NCBI RefSeq assembly: GCF_000283515.1
Contig: NC_015976.1
Location: 3,318,501 to 3,382,500, forward strand
Source of the DNA: Sphingobium sp. SYK-6
GTDB taxonomy: Bacteria; Pseudomonadota; Alphaproteobacteria; Sphingomonadales; Sphingomonadaceae
DNA length: 64,000 nucleotides
Direction: 5' to 3'
Shown: in pieces, positions 35,886 to 44,320 of the stretch
Position numbering within the stretch: the stretch's first letter is position 1
Layout of the letters: every line of letters begins with the position of its first letter
Translations under genes and position numbers: made by a program
Notes under the pieces: generated by a model
Database searches by the model: none
What the model saw: the letters and a program-made list of their open reading frames with translations, nothing else
Told to the model about the DNA's origin: nothing

Positions 35886-35895
35886 GCCGCCCTCC

Positions 35896-35979
35896 TCACG
35901 CGTCGCCGCACAGGCGCGCGAAGGCCAGGGTGAGCAGGAACAGGCCCGCCAGCACGGCGAGCCAGATGATGTCGTTCAT
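35896..35979 (-). CDS. 27-residue membrane peptide upstream of kdpF
   Basis: The frame encodes MNDIIWLAVLAGLFLLTLAF followed by ARLCGDA: one membrane helix with a terminal Cys. AGGAGG lies 8 nt before the ATG, a very strong ribosome site, and the stop lies 10 nt before the kdpF start. Tiny proteins starting MxDxxxLA and ending near a CD pair are found before kdpF in other bacteria, as I recall, but their role is not established. It may be a further subunit or regulator of the Kdp pump. Confidence 0.8.
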   Translation of the reverse strand: MNDIIWLAVLAGLFLLTLAFARLCGDA

Positions 35980-35997
35980 GTCGGTTATCCTCCTGGA

Positions 35998-36285
35998 TCA
36001 TGGCACAATGCGTGCGTGGCGCGCGGGCAGGTCGACGAGGCGGAACAGGCCCGGCCCCTCGACAAGGAAGGACCAGCCGACACTCCAGCCAGTGGCGGCG
36101 CCGAGCGCCAAGGCGAACTCGATGGCGTCGGGCTGATGATGTACCGGGGGCCGGTGCACCGCATGGTAGAGACAGAGCGCGGAGAGCGCGCACAGCGCGA
36201 GCATGAACAGGCCGAAGCCGCGCAGCCCTATCTCGGCCGCCAACCACCGTTCGCCGCTCTGGAGACGTTGCATCACTCGGCCCAT
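35998..36285 (-). CDS. two-TM membrane protein at head of kdp operon
   Basis: The product is 95 residues from ATG 36285 (GGAG 7 nt upstream) or 101 from ATG 36303. It has two membrane helices (FGLFMLALCALSALCLYHAV and IEFALALGAATGWSVGWSFL, about residues 25-75) joined by a His/Pro-rich loop (RPPVHHQPD). It is co-oriented and only 18 nt before the 27-residue peptide gene, so it is probably the first gene of the kdp operon. I do not recognise the family. Confidence 0.7.
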   Translation of the reverse strand: MGRVMQRLQSGERWLAAEIGLRGFGLFMLALCALSALCLYHAVHRPPVHHQPDAIEFALALGAATGWSVGWSFLVEGPGLFRLVDLPARHARIVP

Positions 36286-36382
36286 GGCCTTGCTCCGGCG
36301 CATGATTGCGCCCCGCCGATGTGGCGGAGGGAGCGGTTAAGGTTCCACGGGGAATTGCGGCGCGGGCATAAGGATTGCGTAA

Positions 36383-36501
36383 AGTCGGGGATGCAAGTCA
36401 TGGCGCCACACGGCAGCGGTGCTCCCCGACTGAGGAAGAGCGCCCGAAGGGCAGGATTCCCGATAGATTGGCCAGCAACGGTGGCGGGTTACGTTCCCGC
36501 C
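36383..36501. other. structured intergenic region upstream of kdp
   Basis: Within the 437-bp gap before the kdp operon there are three hairpins in a row: perfect 9-bp arms (AGTCGGGGA, 36383-36391 / TCCCCGACT, 36423-36431), a small GCCC-GAA-GGGC loop near 36438-36455 and GGCGGG / CCCGCC (36483-36501). No frame in the gap looks coding. The block lies about 100 nt upstream of the first kdp gene on the minus strand, so it could be a leader, an operator zone or a small RNA. It fits no RNA family I can recognise. Confidence 0.45.
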
Positions 36502-36722
36502 CCTTTCAGGGAGTCCGGCAAGCTGGACATAACTCTTCGCCGGAATGGTTCGCGGAGAGCACCGCGGCGTCCTGCGATCCGTCGACCGACAGGACTATCA
36601 AAAGGGTCAATCGGGCCATGCTCTAGCACGGAAGGGTGCGCCCCGATCGCCTTTGCCGCCACCCGAAACCCGTCGCTTATTCCTATTCGCCGGGATGAAA
36701 AGCCTGAGCGGTCACAGGGAAG
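36502..36722. other. remaining intergenic between kdp head and amidohydrolase 1
   Basis: Nothing recognisable is seen here. Frames are open in several phases with no ribosome sites. The minus-strand amidohydrolase gene ends at 36723, so its 3' untranslated region and perhaps the kdp promoter are within. Confidence 0.4.
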
Positions 36723-38441
36723 TCATTCTCCAGCAGCACGTCTTTCATACACGACTTTTCCTCCCACGATCGTCATGTCGACCTTCGTCGACAGAAGCTG
36801 CTCCGCCGGCACCGTCATGGGATCCTTGTCCAGCACGACCATGTCGGCGAACTTGCCGACCTCCAGCGTGCCTTTCTTCTTCTCGTCCCAGCCGAGATAG
36901 GCTGCCTTCTCTGTGTAGAGACGGATCGCTTCTTCCCGGCTGACGGCTTCCTCAGGCGCGAACACCTTGCCATCCGCGCCCTTGCGCGTGATGGCGACAT
37001 ACAGACCCACCATCGGACCGATCGGCAGATTGTCGCTGCCGAAGGCGATCTTGACGCCATGCTTGAGCGGCACGCCGACCGGATTGTTGTGCTGCAGGCG
37101 ATAGCCTTCGAGCGTCTGCTCGTAGCGGCCTTGCAGATTATAGAGGAAGTTCGGCTGAGCCGCCGCCCAGGTTCCGTTCCTTGCCATCATCTCCATGGTC
37201 TCGACCGAGGGAATCATGGTGAAGTGGGAAAGGAACCAGCGATGATCCTTCTTCGGGTGCGCCTTCAGTTCGTCGTCGTAGATCTTCGCAATATCCTCGA
37301 TCGCCTGATCCCCGATCGCATGGATGCCGATCTGCCAGCCCAGAGCGCCCGCGGTCGAGACGATCTCGCGCGCGACGTCCTGCGAATAGAAGGTCGTCCC
37401 GCGGAAGCCGGGCAGGCCCTTGTAATCCTCCTTGGTGAAGGCGGTCGGACCGGTGAAGCCGCCATCATAGGGCGTTTCGCCAATCGGGCCGAGCTTCAGC
37501 CGATCGTCACCATAGCCGGTCTTGTAGGGGAAGGCCTTCAGCCGCTCGGCGCCGGGCCAGGCAATGTAGGAGATCATGCGCGGCAGTTCCGGCCCCATCT
37601 CGGCATAGATCGACCGGAATTCGGCCCAGCTGTGGAGACCCGAAAAGGCGCCGCCAGCCTTGCTCCGGTCGAGACCGCCCTTGCCGACAGGTTCGTCGTC
37701 GATCGAGGTGAAGGCCTCCATGACCGTGGTGATGCCAAGGCTCAGCAGCCATTTGAGGCGAGCGATATAGCTCGGTCGCATCTGCTCCTTGCTGTCCGGC
37801 GGGACGAGCCGGGTGACGAGATCGCTGCGCTCGCGGATGATGCCATTGGGCTCCTTGTCCGCGCCGCGCTCGATGAGGCCGCCGTCCGGGTCGGGCGTCG
37901 AGGCATCGATCCCGGCGAGGGCGAGCGCTGCGGAATTGGACACCGAGGAATGGCTGCCGGCCCGCGTCAGCACCACAGGATTGTTCGGCGCGGCCACGTC
38001 GAGATCGGCACGCGTGGGTACGCGCTTCTCGGCAAGCAGCGCTTCGTCCCAGCCATAGCCGGTAATCCATTCACCCGGGCCGAGCGCCTTCGCCTTGGCT
38101 GCGACCATCTGCTGGATTTCGGCGATCGATTTTGCCTTGTCCGGTTCGATTGCGCGATGCGCGAGTCCAGTGACATGGATATGCGTATCGATGAAGCCCG
38201 GCATCAGCGTCCGGCCGGTCAGATCGATCCGCTCGGCCTTCGGAAAGCGCTTGAGCAGTTCCTGCCCGCCGACGGCAACGATCTTTCCATCCTTGACGGC
38301 CACGGCGGACCGGACGCTGAACGCCTTGTCGACGGTCAGCACCTTGCCGTTGAACAGCAGCATATCGGCCTGGTCCGCCAGCGCCGGGGTGCCGGCCAGT
38401 GCAGCCGACAGCGTCGCGATGGCATAGATGACTGTTTTCAT
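36723..38441 (-). CDS. secreted YtcJ-type amidohydrolase, paralog 1
   Basis: The 572-residue protein has a Sec signal peptide (cut after ALA), then a metal-dependent amidohydrolase of the amidohydrolase_3/YtcJ type. The HxH metal pair is in GFIDTHIHVTG, with GWQIGIHAIGDQAI and the SDNLPIGPM segment near the end, plus FADMVVLDKDP. Relatives include N-substituted formamide deformylases. It is one of three close paralogs here, sharing the ASxSIDDEPVGKGG-like block (SIDDEPVGKGG). AGAGG precedes ATG 38441. Substrate is unknown, most likely a cyclic or N-substituted amide. Confidence 0.88.
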   Translation of the reverse strand: MKTVIYAIATLSAALAGTPALADQADMLLFNGKVLTVDKAFSVRSAVAVKDGKIVAVGGQELLKRFPKAERIDLTGRTLMPGFIDTHIHVTGLAHRAIEPDKAKSIAEIQQMVAAKAKALGPGEWITGYGWDEALLAEKRVPTRADLDVAAPNNPVVLTRAGSHSSVSNSAALALAGIDASTPDPDGGLIERGADKEPNGIIRERSDLVTRLVPPDSKEQMRPSYIARLKWLLSLGITTVMEAFTSIDDEPVGKGGLDRSKAGGAFSGLHSWAEFRSIYAEMGPELPRMISYIAWPGAERLKAFPYKTGYGDDRLKLGPIGETPYDGGFTGPTAFTKEDYKGLPGFRGTTFYSQDVAREIVSTAGALGWQIGIHAIGDQAIEDIAKIYDDELKAHPKKDHRWFLSHFTMIPSVETMEMMARNGTWAAAQPNFLYNLQGRYEQTLEGYRLQHNNPVGVPLKHGVKIAFGSDNLPIGPMVGLYVAITRKGADGKVFAPEEAVSREEAIRLYTEKAAYLGWDEKKKGTLEVGKFADMVVLDKDPMTVPAEQLLSTKVDMTIVGGKVVYERRAAGE

Positions 38442-38497
38442 GGGGACCTCTTTGTCGGGCGAATGGTGGGAATGGGAAGGTCGGGCAGGACGGCTGC

Positions 38498-38953
38498 TCA
38501 GAGCAGCTCGCGATACTGGACAAAGCCGGATCGCTGGGCGATCCGATCATAAAGAAGCATGGCATCGACATTGGTCTCATGGGTCAGCCAGTGGACGCGC
38601 GAACAGCCGCGCTCCGCTGCCGCCGCATAGACCGCCTCGATGAGGCGCCGGCCGATCCCGCCACCGCGCTCGGCAGGATCCACGAACAAATCCTGCAGAT
38701 AGCAATAGTCGCCAGGCGTCCAGGTCGAACGATGCCAGATGAAGTGGACGAGCCCGATGGCATTGCCACCCTCCCAGGCGAGCAGACCGCTCATCGGCTC
38801 GTCCGGATCGAGCAGGCGCGCCCATGTCACATCCGAAACCGCCGGGGCGATCGCCACTTCGTAGAAGGCCTGATATCCTTCCCATAGCGGCGTCCAGGCG
38901 CCCCGGTCCTGCGCGCGCAGCGGCAGCAGGCTCGTCTTTGTCCCATCAATCAT
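38498..38953 (-). CDS. GNAT-family N-acetyltransferase
   Basis: The 151-residue protein has the GNAT fold: an acceptor-side N-terminus (LWEGYQAFYEVAI), then YLQDLFVDPAERGGGIGRRL, the acetyl-CoA pyrophosphate motif (R/QxxGxG/A as RGGGIGRR), and VHWLTHETNVDAMLLYDRIA. It starts at ATG 38953, or at GTG 38959, which overlaps the small HTH gene. It could acetylate amines or amino acids and may protect or process the amine released by the amidohydrolases. Confidence 0.85.
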   Translation of the reverse strand: MIDGTKTSLLPLRAQDRGAWTPLWEGYQAFYEVAIAPAVSDVTWARLLDPDEPMSGLLAWEGGNAIGLVHFIWHRSTWTPGDYCYLQDLFVDPAERGGGIGRRLIEAVYAAAAERGCSRVHWLTHETNVDAMLLYDRIAQRSGFVQYRELL

Positions 38954-39200
38954 TAGCACATCGTCTAGGGCCGGGGTCGAGGCTCGACAACCGCGCGAGC
39001 AGGCGGTCCGCCACCGATGACCGCACCCCCTGCCCCGCCGCGATCTTGCGCCAGGTATTGTAGCTTATCCCGAAGCGGGCATTCAGCCTCTCGTCGGTGC
39101 GCCCGTCCAGGTGGCGCTGCATCAGCGCCACCGCTTCCGGGTCGAGCTGCACAAGCTTCATGATCCTGCCGCTCCGGGCCAAGCCTGTCTCGCGCGACAT
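38946..39200 (-). CDS. small HTH-like protein
   Basis: The 84-residue protein (71 from ATG 39161, which has GGAG before it) has a helix-turn-helix-like part: RLNARFGISYNTWRKIAAG followed by VRSSVADRLLARL. It resembles small XRE-like DNA-binding proteins but lacks a clear full domain. It lies between two amidohydrolase genes, 4 nt after paralog 2 and overlapping the GNAT gene by 8-14 nt, so it is in the same transcript. It may be a local regulator. Confidence 0.65.
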   Translation of the reverse strand: MSRETGLARSGRIMKLVQLDPEAVALMQRHLDGRTDERLNARFGISYNTWRKIAAGQGVRSSVADRLLARLSSLDPGPRRCAND

Positions 39201-39204
39201 GCGC

Positions 39205-40920
39205 TTACCGCTGGAAGACGAGCTTGCCGCCGACGAAGGTCATGTCGACCTTGCCATCCAGCAGCGTCTTTTCGTCGGCCGTCAGCGGATCGAAGGGCAG
39301 CACCACCATGTCGGCGAGCTTGCCGGGTTCCAGCGTGCCCTTGATCTTCTCTTCCCAGGAAAGGAAAGCGCCATTTGCCGTATACATGCGGATCGCTTCC
39401 TGCCGTGACACCGCCTCGTCCTCGAAGCCATGGGCGCGACCACTCGGTCCCTTGCGCGTCACGGCGGCATAGAGGCCGACCATCGGGTTGATCGGCAGAT
39501 TGTCGCTGCCAAGCGCGACGAACAGGCCGAACTTGTTCACCGGCGTGCCTACCGGATTGTTGTGAGCGAGGCGCCAGTCGTCGAGCGTCTGCTCGTAGCG
39601 ATCCTCCAGATTGTAGAGGAAGTTCGGCTGCTGCGCGATCATGATCTTGTTGCGCTTCATCGTCTCCATGGTCGCGTCCGGCGGCATGATCGTGAAGTGA
39701 TCGAGGAACCAGCGATGGTCCTTCTTGCCGACGCCGGTGCTGGCGAGGGACTTGGCATAAGCATCCACCGTCTGGACGATGGCAGCATCGCCGATCGCAT
39801 GCAGGGCCATCTGCCAGCCCAGCTTCGCGGCGGAATCGACCGCTTCCTGCAATTCGGCGTCCGTGAAACGGCCCTTGCCGCGGAAGCCGGGCTGCCCCTT
39901 GTAATCGGCAAGCAGCCAGGCGGTGGGGCCGGTAAAGCCACCGTCGACCGCCATCTCGCCGATCCCGCCCAGCCGCACGCGGGTGTCGCCATAGCCGGTG
40001 TGCTGGCCAAAGGCCTGCAGCCGCTCGGCACCGGGATGATTGATGTAGAGCGTCATGCGCGGCAGGTCGGCGCCCATCTCCGCATAGAGCTCGCGGCTGC
40101 GCTTGAAGGTGAGGGTCGGGGGCGGATTCGCAATGCCGCCCTTGCCGACCGGTTCGTCATCGATGCTGCCACTGGCATTGTGGAAGCTGGTGATGCCGAG
40201 CGAGAGGATATGCTTGAGCCAGGTGATATAGGCCGGCCGCATCTCCGCCCAGGTCGCCGGCGGCACGAACTTGCGGACGAGATCATTGCGCTCGCGGATG
40301 ATGCCATTGAGCTCGCCATTGGCGTCCCGCTCGATGAGGCCGTTCTTGGGCTCCGGCGCATTACGATCCAGGCCGGCGATCTTGAGCGCCATCGAATTGC
40401 TGACCGAGGAATGGCCGCCATTGCGCACGAGAATCACGGGATTGTTCGGCGCGGCGGCGTCGAGATCGGCGCGATTGAGGTTGCGGTTCTCGGCCAGGTT
40501 TGATTCCTGCCAGCAGCAGCCGGTGATCCACTTGCCCGGCCCGAGTTCCGCAGCCTTCTTGCGGATCATGTCCTGGATTTCGCCGACCGAGCGCGCCGCG
40601 CCGCTGTCGATGTCGCTCGGCGCCACCGGCTGCGGGTGGAGGTGCGTGTCGATGAAGCCGGGCATCAGCGTGCGTCCGGCAAGGTCGATCTCCTGCGCGC
40701 CTTCATATTTTGCGCGCAATTCCTCACCGCCGACGGCGACGATCTTTTCACCCTGCACGACCACCACGGACTTGGTGGAGAAGGCGGGGTCGACGGTCAG
40801 GACCTTGCCGTGATGAAGGACCAGATCGACCTTCTCCTTCGCAATCGCCGGCAGTGCGCTTGCCCCCAGCAGCAGGCCGAGCCCGATCAGCCGATATCCC
40901 CTGTTAAGTCCCGTCCTCAT
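39205..40920 (-). CDS. secreted YtcJ-type amidohydrolase, paralog 2
   Basis: The 571-residue protein has a signal peptide (cut after PAIA), the metal pair in GFIDTHLHPQP, and the shared family blocks GITSFHNASGSIDDEPVGKGG (split: SLGITSFHNA and SIDDEPVGKGG), GWQMALHAIGDAAI and LGSDNLPINPMVG. GGAGG precedes ATG 40920. Divergence from paralogs 1 and 3 in the residues after HLH suggests a different substrate. Confidence 0.88.
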   Translation of the reverse strand: MRTGLNRGYRLIGLGLLLGASALPAIAKEKVDLVLHHGKVLTVDPAFSTKSVVVVQGEKIVAVGGEELRAKYEGAQEIDLAGRTLMPGFIDTHLHPQPVAPSDIDSGAARSVGEIQDMIRKKAAELGPGKWITGCCWQESNLAENRNLNRADLDAAAPNNPVILVRNGGHSSVSNSMALKIAGLDRNAPEPKNGLIERDANGELNGIIRERNDLVRKFVPPATWAEMRPAYITWLKHILSLGITSFHNASGSIDDEPVGKGGIANPPPTLTFKRSRELYAEMGADLPRMTLYINHPGAERLQAFGQHTGYGDTRVRLGGIGEMAVDGGFTGPTAWLLADYKGQPGFRGKGRFTDAELQEAVDSAAKLGWQMALHAIGDAAIVQTVDAYAKSLASTGVGKKDHRWFLDHFTIMPPDATMETMKRNKIMIAQQPNFLYNLEDRYEQTLDDWRLAHNNPVGTPVNKFGLFVALGSDNLPINPMVGLYAAVTRKGPSGRAHGFEDEAVSRQEAIRMYTANGAFLSWEEKIKGTLEPGKLADMVVLPFDPLTADEKTLLDGKVDMTFVGGKLVFQR

Positions 40921-41107
40921 GTCCTGTGCCTCCCTGCTGCGACGGGTCCGTTGTGATCTGGCGGCACCATAGGATGGCCCCGACTTTCATCAGCCCCGTC
41001 GATGATGTCCGAGAAAGCAGAGAATGCGGCGCGAAGGGAGGTGCCTTACCGGCTCCGGATGGTGCTAAAACATCACCACCTGGCAGCGAAACCGCGGTCC
41101 GACAAAG

Positions 41108-41143
41108 AGGGCGCCGCGCTGAAACAAGTCAGCACGACGCCCT
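41108..41143 (-). terminator. hairpin after amidohydrolase paralog 3
   Basis: Outer arms agggcg / cgccct and inner arms gctga / tcagc around aacaag form a bulged hairpin between the stop of paralog 3 (41193) and the start of paralog 2. The minus strand continues CTCTTTGTC, a weak U tract, so it may only partly separate the two genes. Confidence 0.5.
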
Positions 41144-41192
41144 GCTTGAGATTGCACGCCCTTGTCGGACCTGAAAGGCAAGCGTCGGCAAG

Positions 41193-42893
41193 CTAGCGCT
41201 TGAACACCGTCTTGCCGCCGATGATCGTCATATCCACCTGCGCCTTCAATATCTCCTCCTCGGGCACTGTCAGCAGATTGCGATCGACAACGATCATGTC
41301 GGCGAGCTTGCCCGGCGTCAGGCTGCCCTTCTTCGCCTCGTCCCAGGTGAGGTAGGCGGCATCCTGCGTATAGGCCTTGAGCGCCTCGTAACGCGAAACG
41401 GCTTCCTCCGGGCCATAGACGGTCCCGCTTTCGCCCTTGCGCGTTACGGAAACATAGAAGCCCCAGAGCGGCCCGATCGGCAGATTGTCCGATCCCAGCG
41501 CCATCCGCACGCCCCAGCGCAGCGGGGTGCCGAGCGGATTGATGTGCTGCAGCCGCGCGCCCTCCAGCGTCTGGTTGTAGCGGCCCTCCAGATTGTAGAG
41601 GAAGTTGGGCTGCGCCGCGCCCCAGATGCCGTGGCTGGCCATCTTCTCCAGCGTCGGCAGTGGCGGCAACATGGTGAGATGCGAGGAGAACCAGCGATGA
41701 TCCTTCATCGGCTTCTCGTCGAGCGCGCCTGCATAAATGTCGATCAGCGTGGCGATGGCTGCATCGCCGATCGCGTGAATGCCGAGCTGCCAGCCAAGAT
41801 CGCGGGACGTGCGCACCAGTTCCGTCAGAGCCTCGGGCTTGGTCGCGGCATGACCCCGGAAGCCGGGCATGCCTTTATAGTCGTCCAGCGTCCAGGCGGT
41901 CGGCCCGGTAAAGCCGCCATCCGCGCCGGGCGCCTCGCCGATCGGCCCCAGCTTCAGCCGGTCATCGCCATGGCCGGTCTTGTAGGGAAAAGCCTTCAGC
42001 CGCTCGGCGCCCGGATAGACGATGTAAAGGGCCGCGCGGGGCAGGCTCTCGCCCTCCTTCGCATAGATTTCGCGGAACTGCTTGTAGGTGTGGACGCCGC
42101 GCCATTCGCTCTGCGGGACGCCACCCTTGCCGACCGGCTCATCGTCGATCGTGGTCAGCGCTTCCATGATGCTCGTGATGCCGAGCGGCAGCAGCGACTT
42201 GAGCGCCGCGGTCCAGCCGGGCTTCATTTCCTCGCTGGTCGGCGGGGGCACGAGCTTGCCGTAGAGGTCACCACGCTCGCGGATGATGCCGTTCGGTTCG
42301 CCATTCGGATAATGTTCGATGACGCCGCGCTCCGGATCGGGCGTCGCCCTTGTGATGCCGGCGAGCTTCAGCGCGAGGCTGTTGCCGACGACGCTGTGCT
42401 GTCCCGCGCGGGTGAGCGCGACCGGGTTGCGCGGCGCGGCGGCGTCGAGATCGGTGCTGACGATGTTGCGCCCTTCGGCCAGCTTCGCCTCGTCCCAGCC
42501 ATAGCCGACGATCCACTCGTTCGGGCCAAGTTCCTTCGCTTTGGCGCGGACCATCGCCTGCACGTCCTTGATCGACTTCGCCTCACCCAGCGGCACCGAT
42601 CGGCGGGACGGGCCCATGATGTGAATGTGCGTGTCGATGAAGCCGGGCATCAGCATCCGGCCCTTGAGGTCGACCGTTTCCGGCGCGGTATAGGCATTCG
42701 CCAGCTCCGGGCCGCCCACAGCGAGGATCTTGCCATCCTTCACCGCGACGCTGGTGGCGGCGGGCCTGTCGGGATCCATCGTGACCACGGCGCCATTGAC
42801 GAGCAGCATGTCCGCCTGTTCCGCCGCCAGCGCCGCGTGCGACAGGCCGGAGAGGAGGAGTGCCGCGCCGGCGAGAATGGATGTGCGGATCAC
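41193..42893 (-). CDS. secreted YtcJ-type amidohydrolase, paralog 3
   Basis: The frame is open far upstream (to 44006), but that part is antisense-frame shadow of the permease gene. The true start is GTG 42893, which forms a GTGA overlap with the permease stop and begins a clean signal peptide (cut after ALAA). The 566-residue enzyme has the metal pair in GFIDTHIHIMG, GWQLGIHAIGDAAIA and LGSDNLPIGPLWG. Being coupled to the permease, it is the paralog most clearly tied to amine uptake. Confidence 0.88.
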   Translation of the reverse strand: MIRTSILAGAALLLSGLSHAALAAEQADMLLVNGAVVTMDPDRPAATSVAVKDGKILAVGGPELANAYTAPETVDLKGRMLMPGFIDTHIHIMGPSRRSVPLGEAKSIKDVQAMVRAKAKELGPNEWIVGYGWDEAKLAEGRNIVSTDLDAAAPRNPVALTRAGQHSVVGNSLALKLAGITRATPDPERGVIEHYPNGEPNGIIRERGDLYGKLVPPPTSEEMKPGWTAALKSLLPLGITSIMEALTTIDDEPVGKGGVPQSEWRGVHTYKQFREIYAKEGESLPRAALYIVYPGAERLKAFPYKTGHGDDRLKLGPIGEAPGADGGFTGPTAWTLDDYKGMPGFRGHAATKPEALTELVRTSRDLGWQLGIHAIGDAAIATLIDIYAGALDEKPMKDHRWFSSHLTMLPPLPTLEKMASHGIWGAAQPNFLYNLEGRYNQTLEGARLQHINPLGTPLRWGVRMALGSDNLPIGPLWGFYVSVTRKGESGTVYGPEEAVSRYEALKAYTQDAAYLTWDEAKKGSLTPGKLADMIVVDRNLLTVPEEEILKAQVDMTIIGGKTVFKR

Positions 42894-44281
42894 AGCGTGG
42901 AGCTCCGTTCGAGAGAGGAGGACAAGGCCGCCGCACGCCGCCTGTCCTTGAGGTAGGAGAGGCCCACGACGAGGACGAGGAGGAGGAGGCTGCTCATCAG
43001 CTCGATCCGCAAGCTCGGCTTGATCAGCATGGCGAACAGCACGATGCCGATGCCGGCCGCCGTCAAATAGCTGCCGAACGGGTGGAACCACATGCGGATG
43101 ACCAGCCGCTCCGGCGCCTCCCGCTCCATCTGGTTGCGCATCTTCACCTGCGCGAAGCAGACCAGCAGATAGATGAACAGCATGATCGCGCCCGAGGCAT
43201 TGACCAGGAAGCTGAACACGAGCTCCGGCGAAAGCACCGATGCGGCCAGCGCGACATAGGCAAACAGGCTCCCGATCAGCGTCGAGCGCACCGGCACACG
43301 CCGCTTGTTGAGCGCCACCAGCGCCTTGGGCGCATCGCCCTTCTCCGAGAGAACGAACAGCACGCGCGAGGTCACATACATGCCGGAATTGAGGCAGGAG
43401 AGCACCGCAACGAGCACCACGAAATTCATGATATCGCCGGCGTGCGGGATCTGCATGAAGCTCAGCGTCGCGGCAAAGGGCGACTGGCCCGGCACGATGC
43501 TCGTCCAGGGCATGACCGAGACGATCAGGCCGATCGACAGCAGATAGAAGAGGAGGATCCGCAACGCGACGCTGCCGGTGATCCTGGCGATCGTACGCGC
43601 GGGCTCCTGCGATTCCGCTGCCGCGATGGTAGCGATTTCCGCCCCGCACAGGGCGAAGATGACGCTGGTCACGCCCGCCAGCACTGCCCCCCAGCCATTG
43701 GGCACGAACCCGCCATGCGCCACCAGATTGCCGAAGGTCGGCCCGTCCGGTGAGGTCGCGCCGAACGCCCAGAGCCCCGCGACGCCGATGAAAGCCACGA
43801 TCGCCACGACCTTCATCAGCGAGAACCAGTATTCGAACTCGCCATAGGAACGCGTCGACATGAGATTGACGCCGGTCAGCACCGCGAGCAGCACAACCCC
43901 GATCAGCCAGACAGGCGCGTCGATCCATCCGGCAATGATGACCGCCCCCGCAATCGCCTCGATCGCGACGACCACCACCCAAAAATACCAGTAGAGCCAG
44001 CCGCACACGAAACCGGCCCGGTCACCCAGCCCCGCCCGCACCAGCTCGGTGAAAGAGCCGGCGCCGGGCAGCAGGCTCGCCATCTCGCTCAGCATCCGCA
44101 TGACCATGAGGATGACGAGGCCGGCGATCCCATAGCTCACCACCACGGCCGGCCCCACCTGCGAGATGGAGGTACTGGAACCGACGAACAGCCCCGCCCC
44201 GATGATGCCGCCAATCGCGATCATCGAGACATGGCGTGATTTCAGCGAATGGCTGAGGCGACCTTCTTCTTGTTCGACCAT
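42890..44281 (-). CDS. amino-acid permease, GABA-permease-like (APC superfamily)
   Basis: The 463-residue protein has twelve membrane segments and the AAT signature GGIIGAGLFVGSS near the N-terminus, GAGSFTELVRAGLGDRAGF (as GAGSFTEL and LGDRAGF) and FALCGAEIATIAAAE. GabP-type permeases import GABA with protons. The role is inferred from family and from gabD/gabT upstream on the same strand. Its stop overlaps the start of amidohydrolase paralog 3. Confidence 0.87.
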   Translation of the reverse strand: MVEQEEGRLSHSLKSRHVSMIAIGGIIGAGLFVGSSTSISQVGPAVVVSYGIAGLVILMVMRMLSEMASLLPGAGSFTELVRAGLGDRAGFVCGWLYWYFWVVVVAIEAIAGAVIIAGWIDAPVWLIGVVLLAVLTGVNLMSTRSYGEFEYWFSLMKVVAIVAFIGVAGLWAFGATSPDGPTFGNLVAHGGFVPNGWGAVLAGVTSVIFALCGAEIATIAAAESQEPARTIARITGSVALRILLFYLLSIGLIVSVMPWTSIVPGQSPFAATLSFMQIPHAGDIMNFVVLVAVLSCLNSGMYVTSRVLFVLSEKGDAPKALVALNKRRVPVRSTLIGSLFAYVALAASVLSPELVFSFLVNASGAIMLFIYLLVCFAQVKMRNQMEREAPERLVIRMWFHPFGSYLTAAGIGIVLFAMLIKPSLRIELMSSLLLLVLVVGLSYLKDRRRAAALSSSLERSSTL

Positions 44282-44320
44282 TATCGTTTTCCCTGTCGGT
44301 GCCTCTTGTGTCGCCTGATT

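Noticed and set aside
42894-44006. Upstream extension of amidohydrolase paralog 3
   Set aside because: The extension is out of frame with, and inside, the permease gene. The GTG at 42893 gives a signal peptide and a coupled start.
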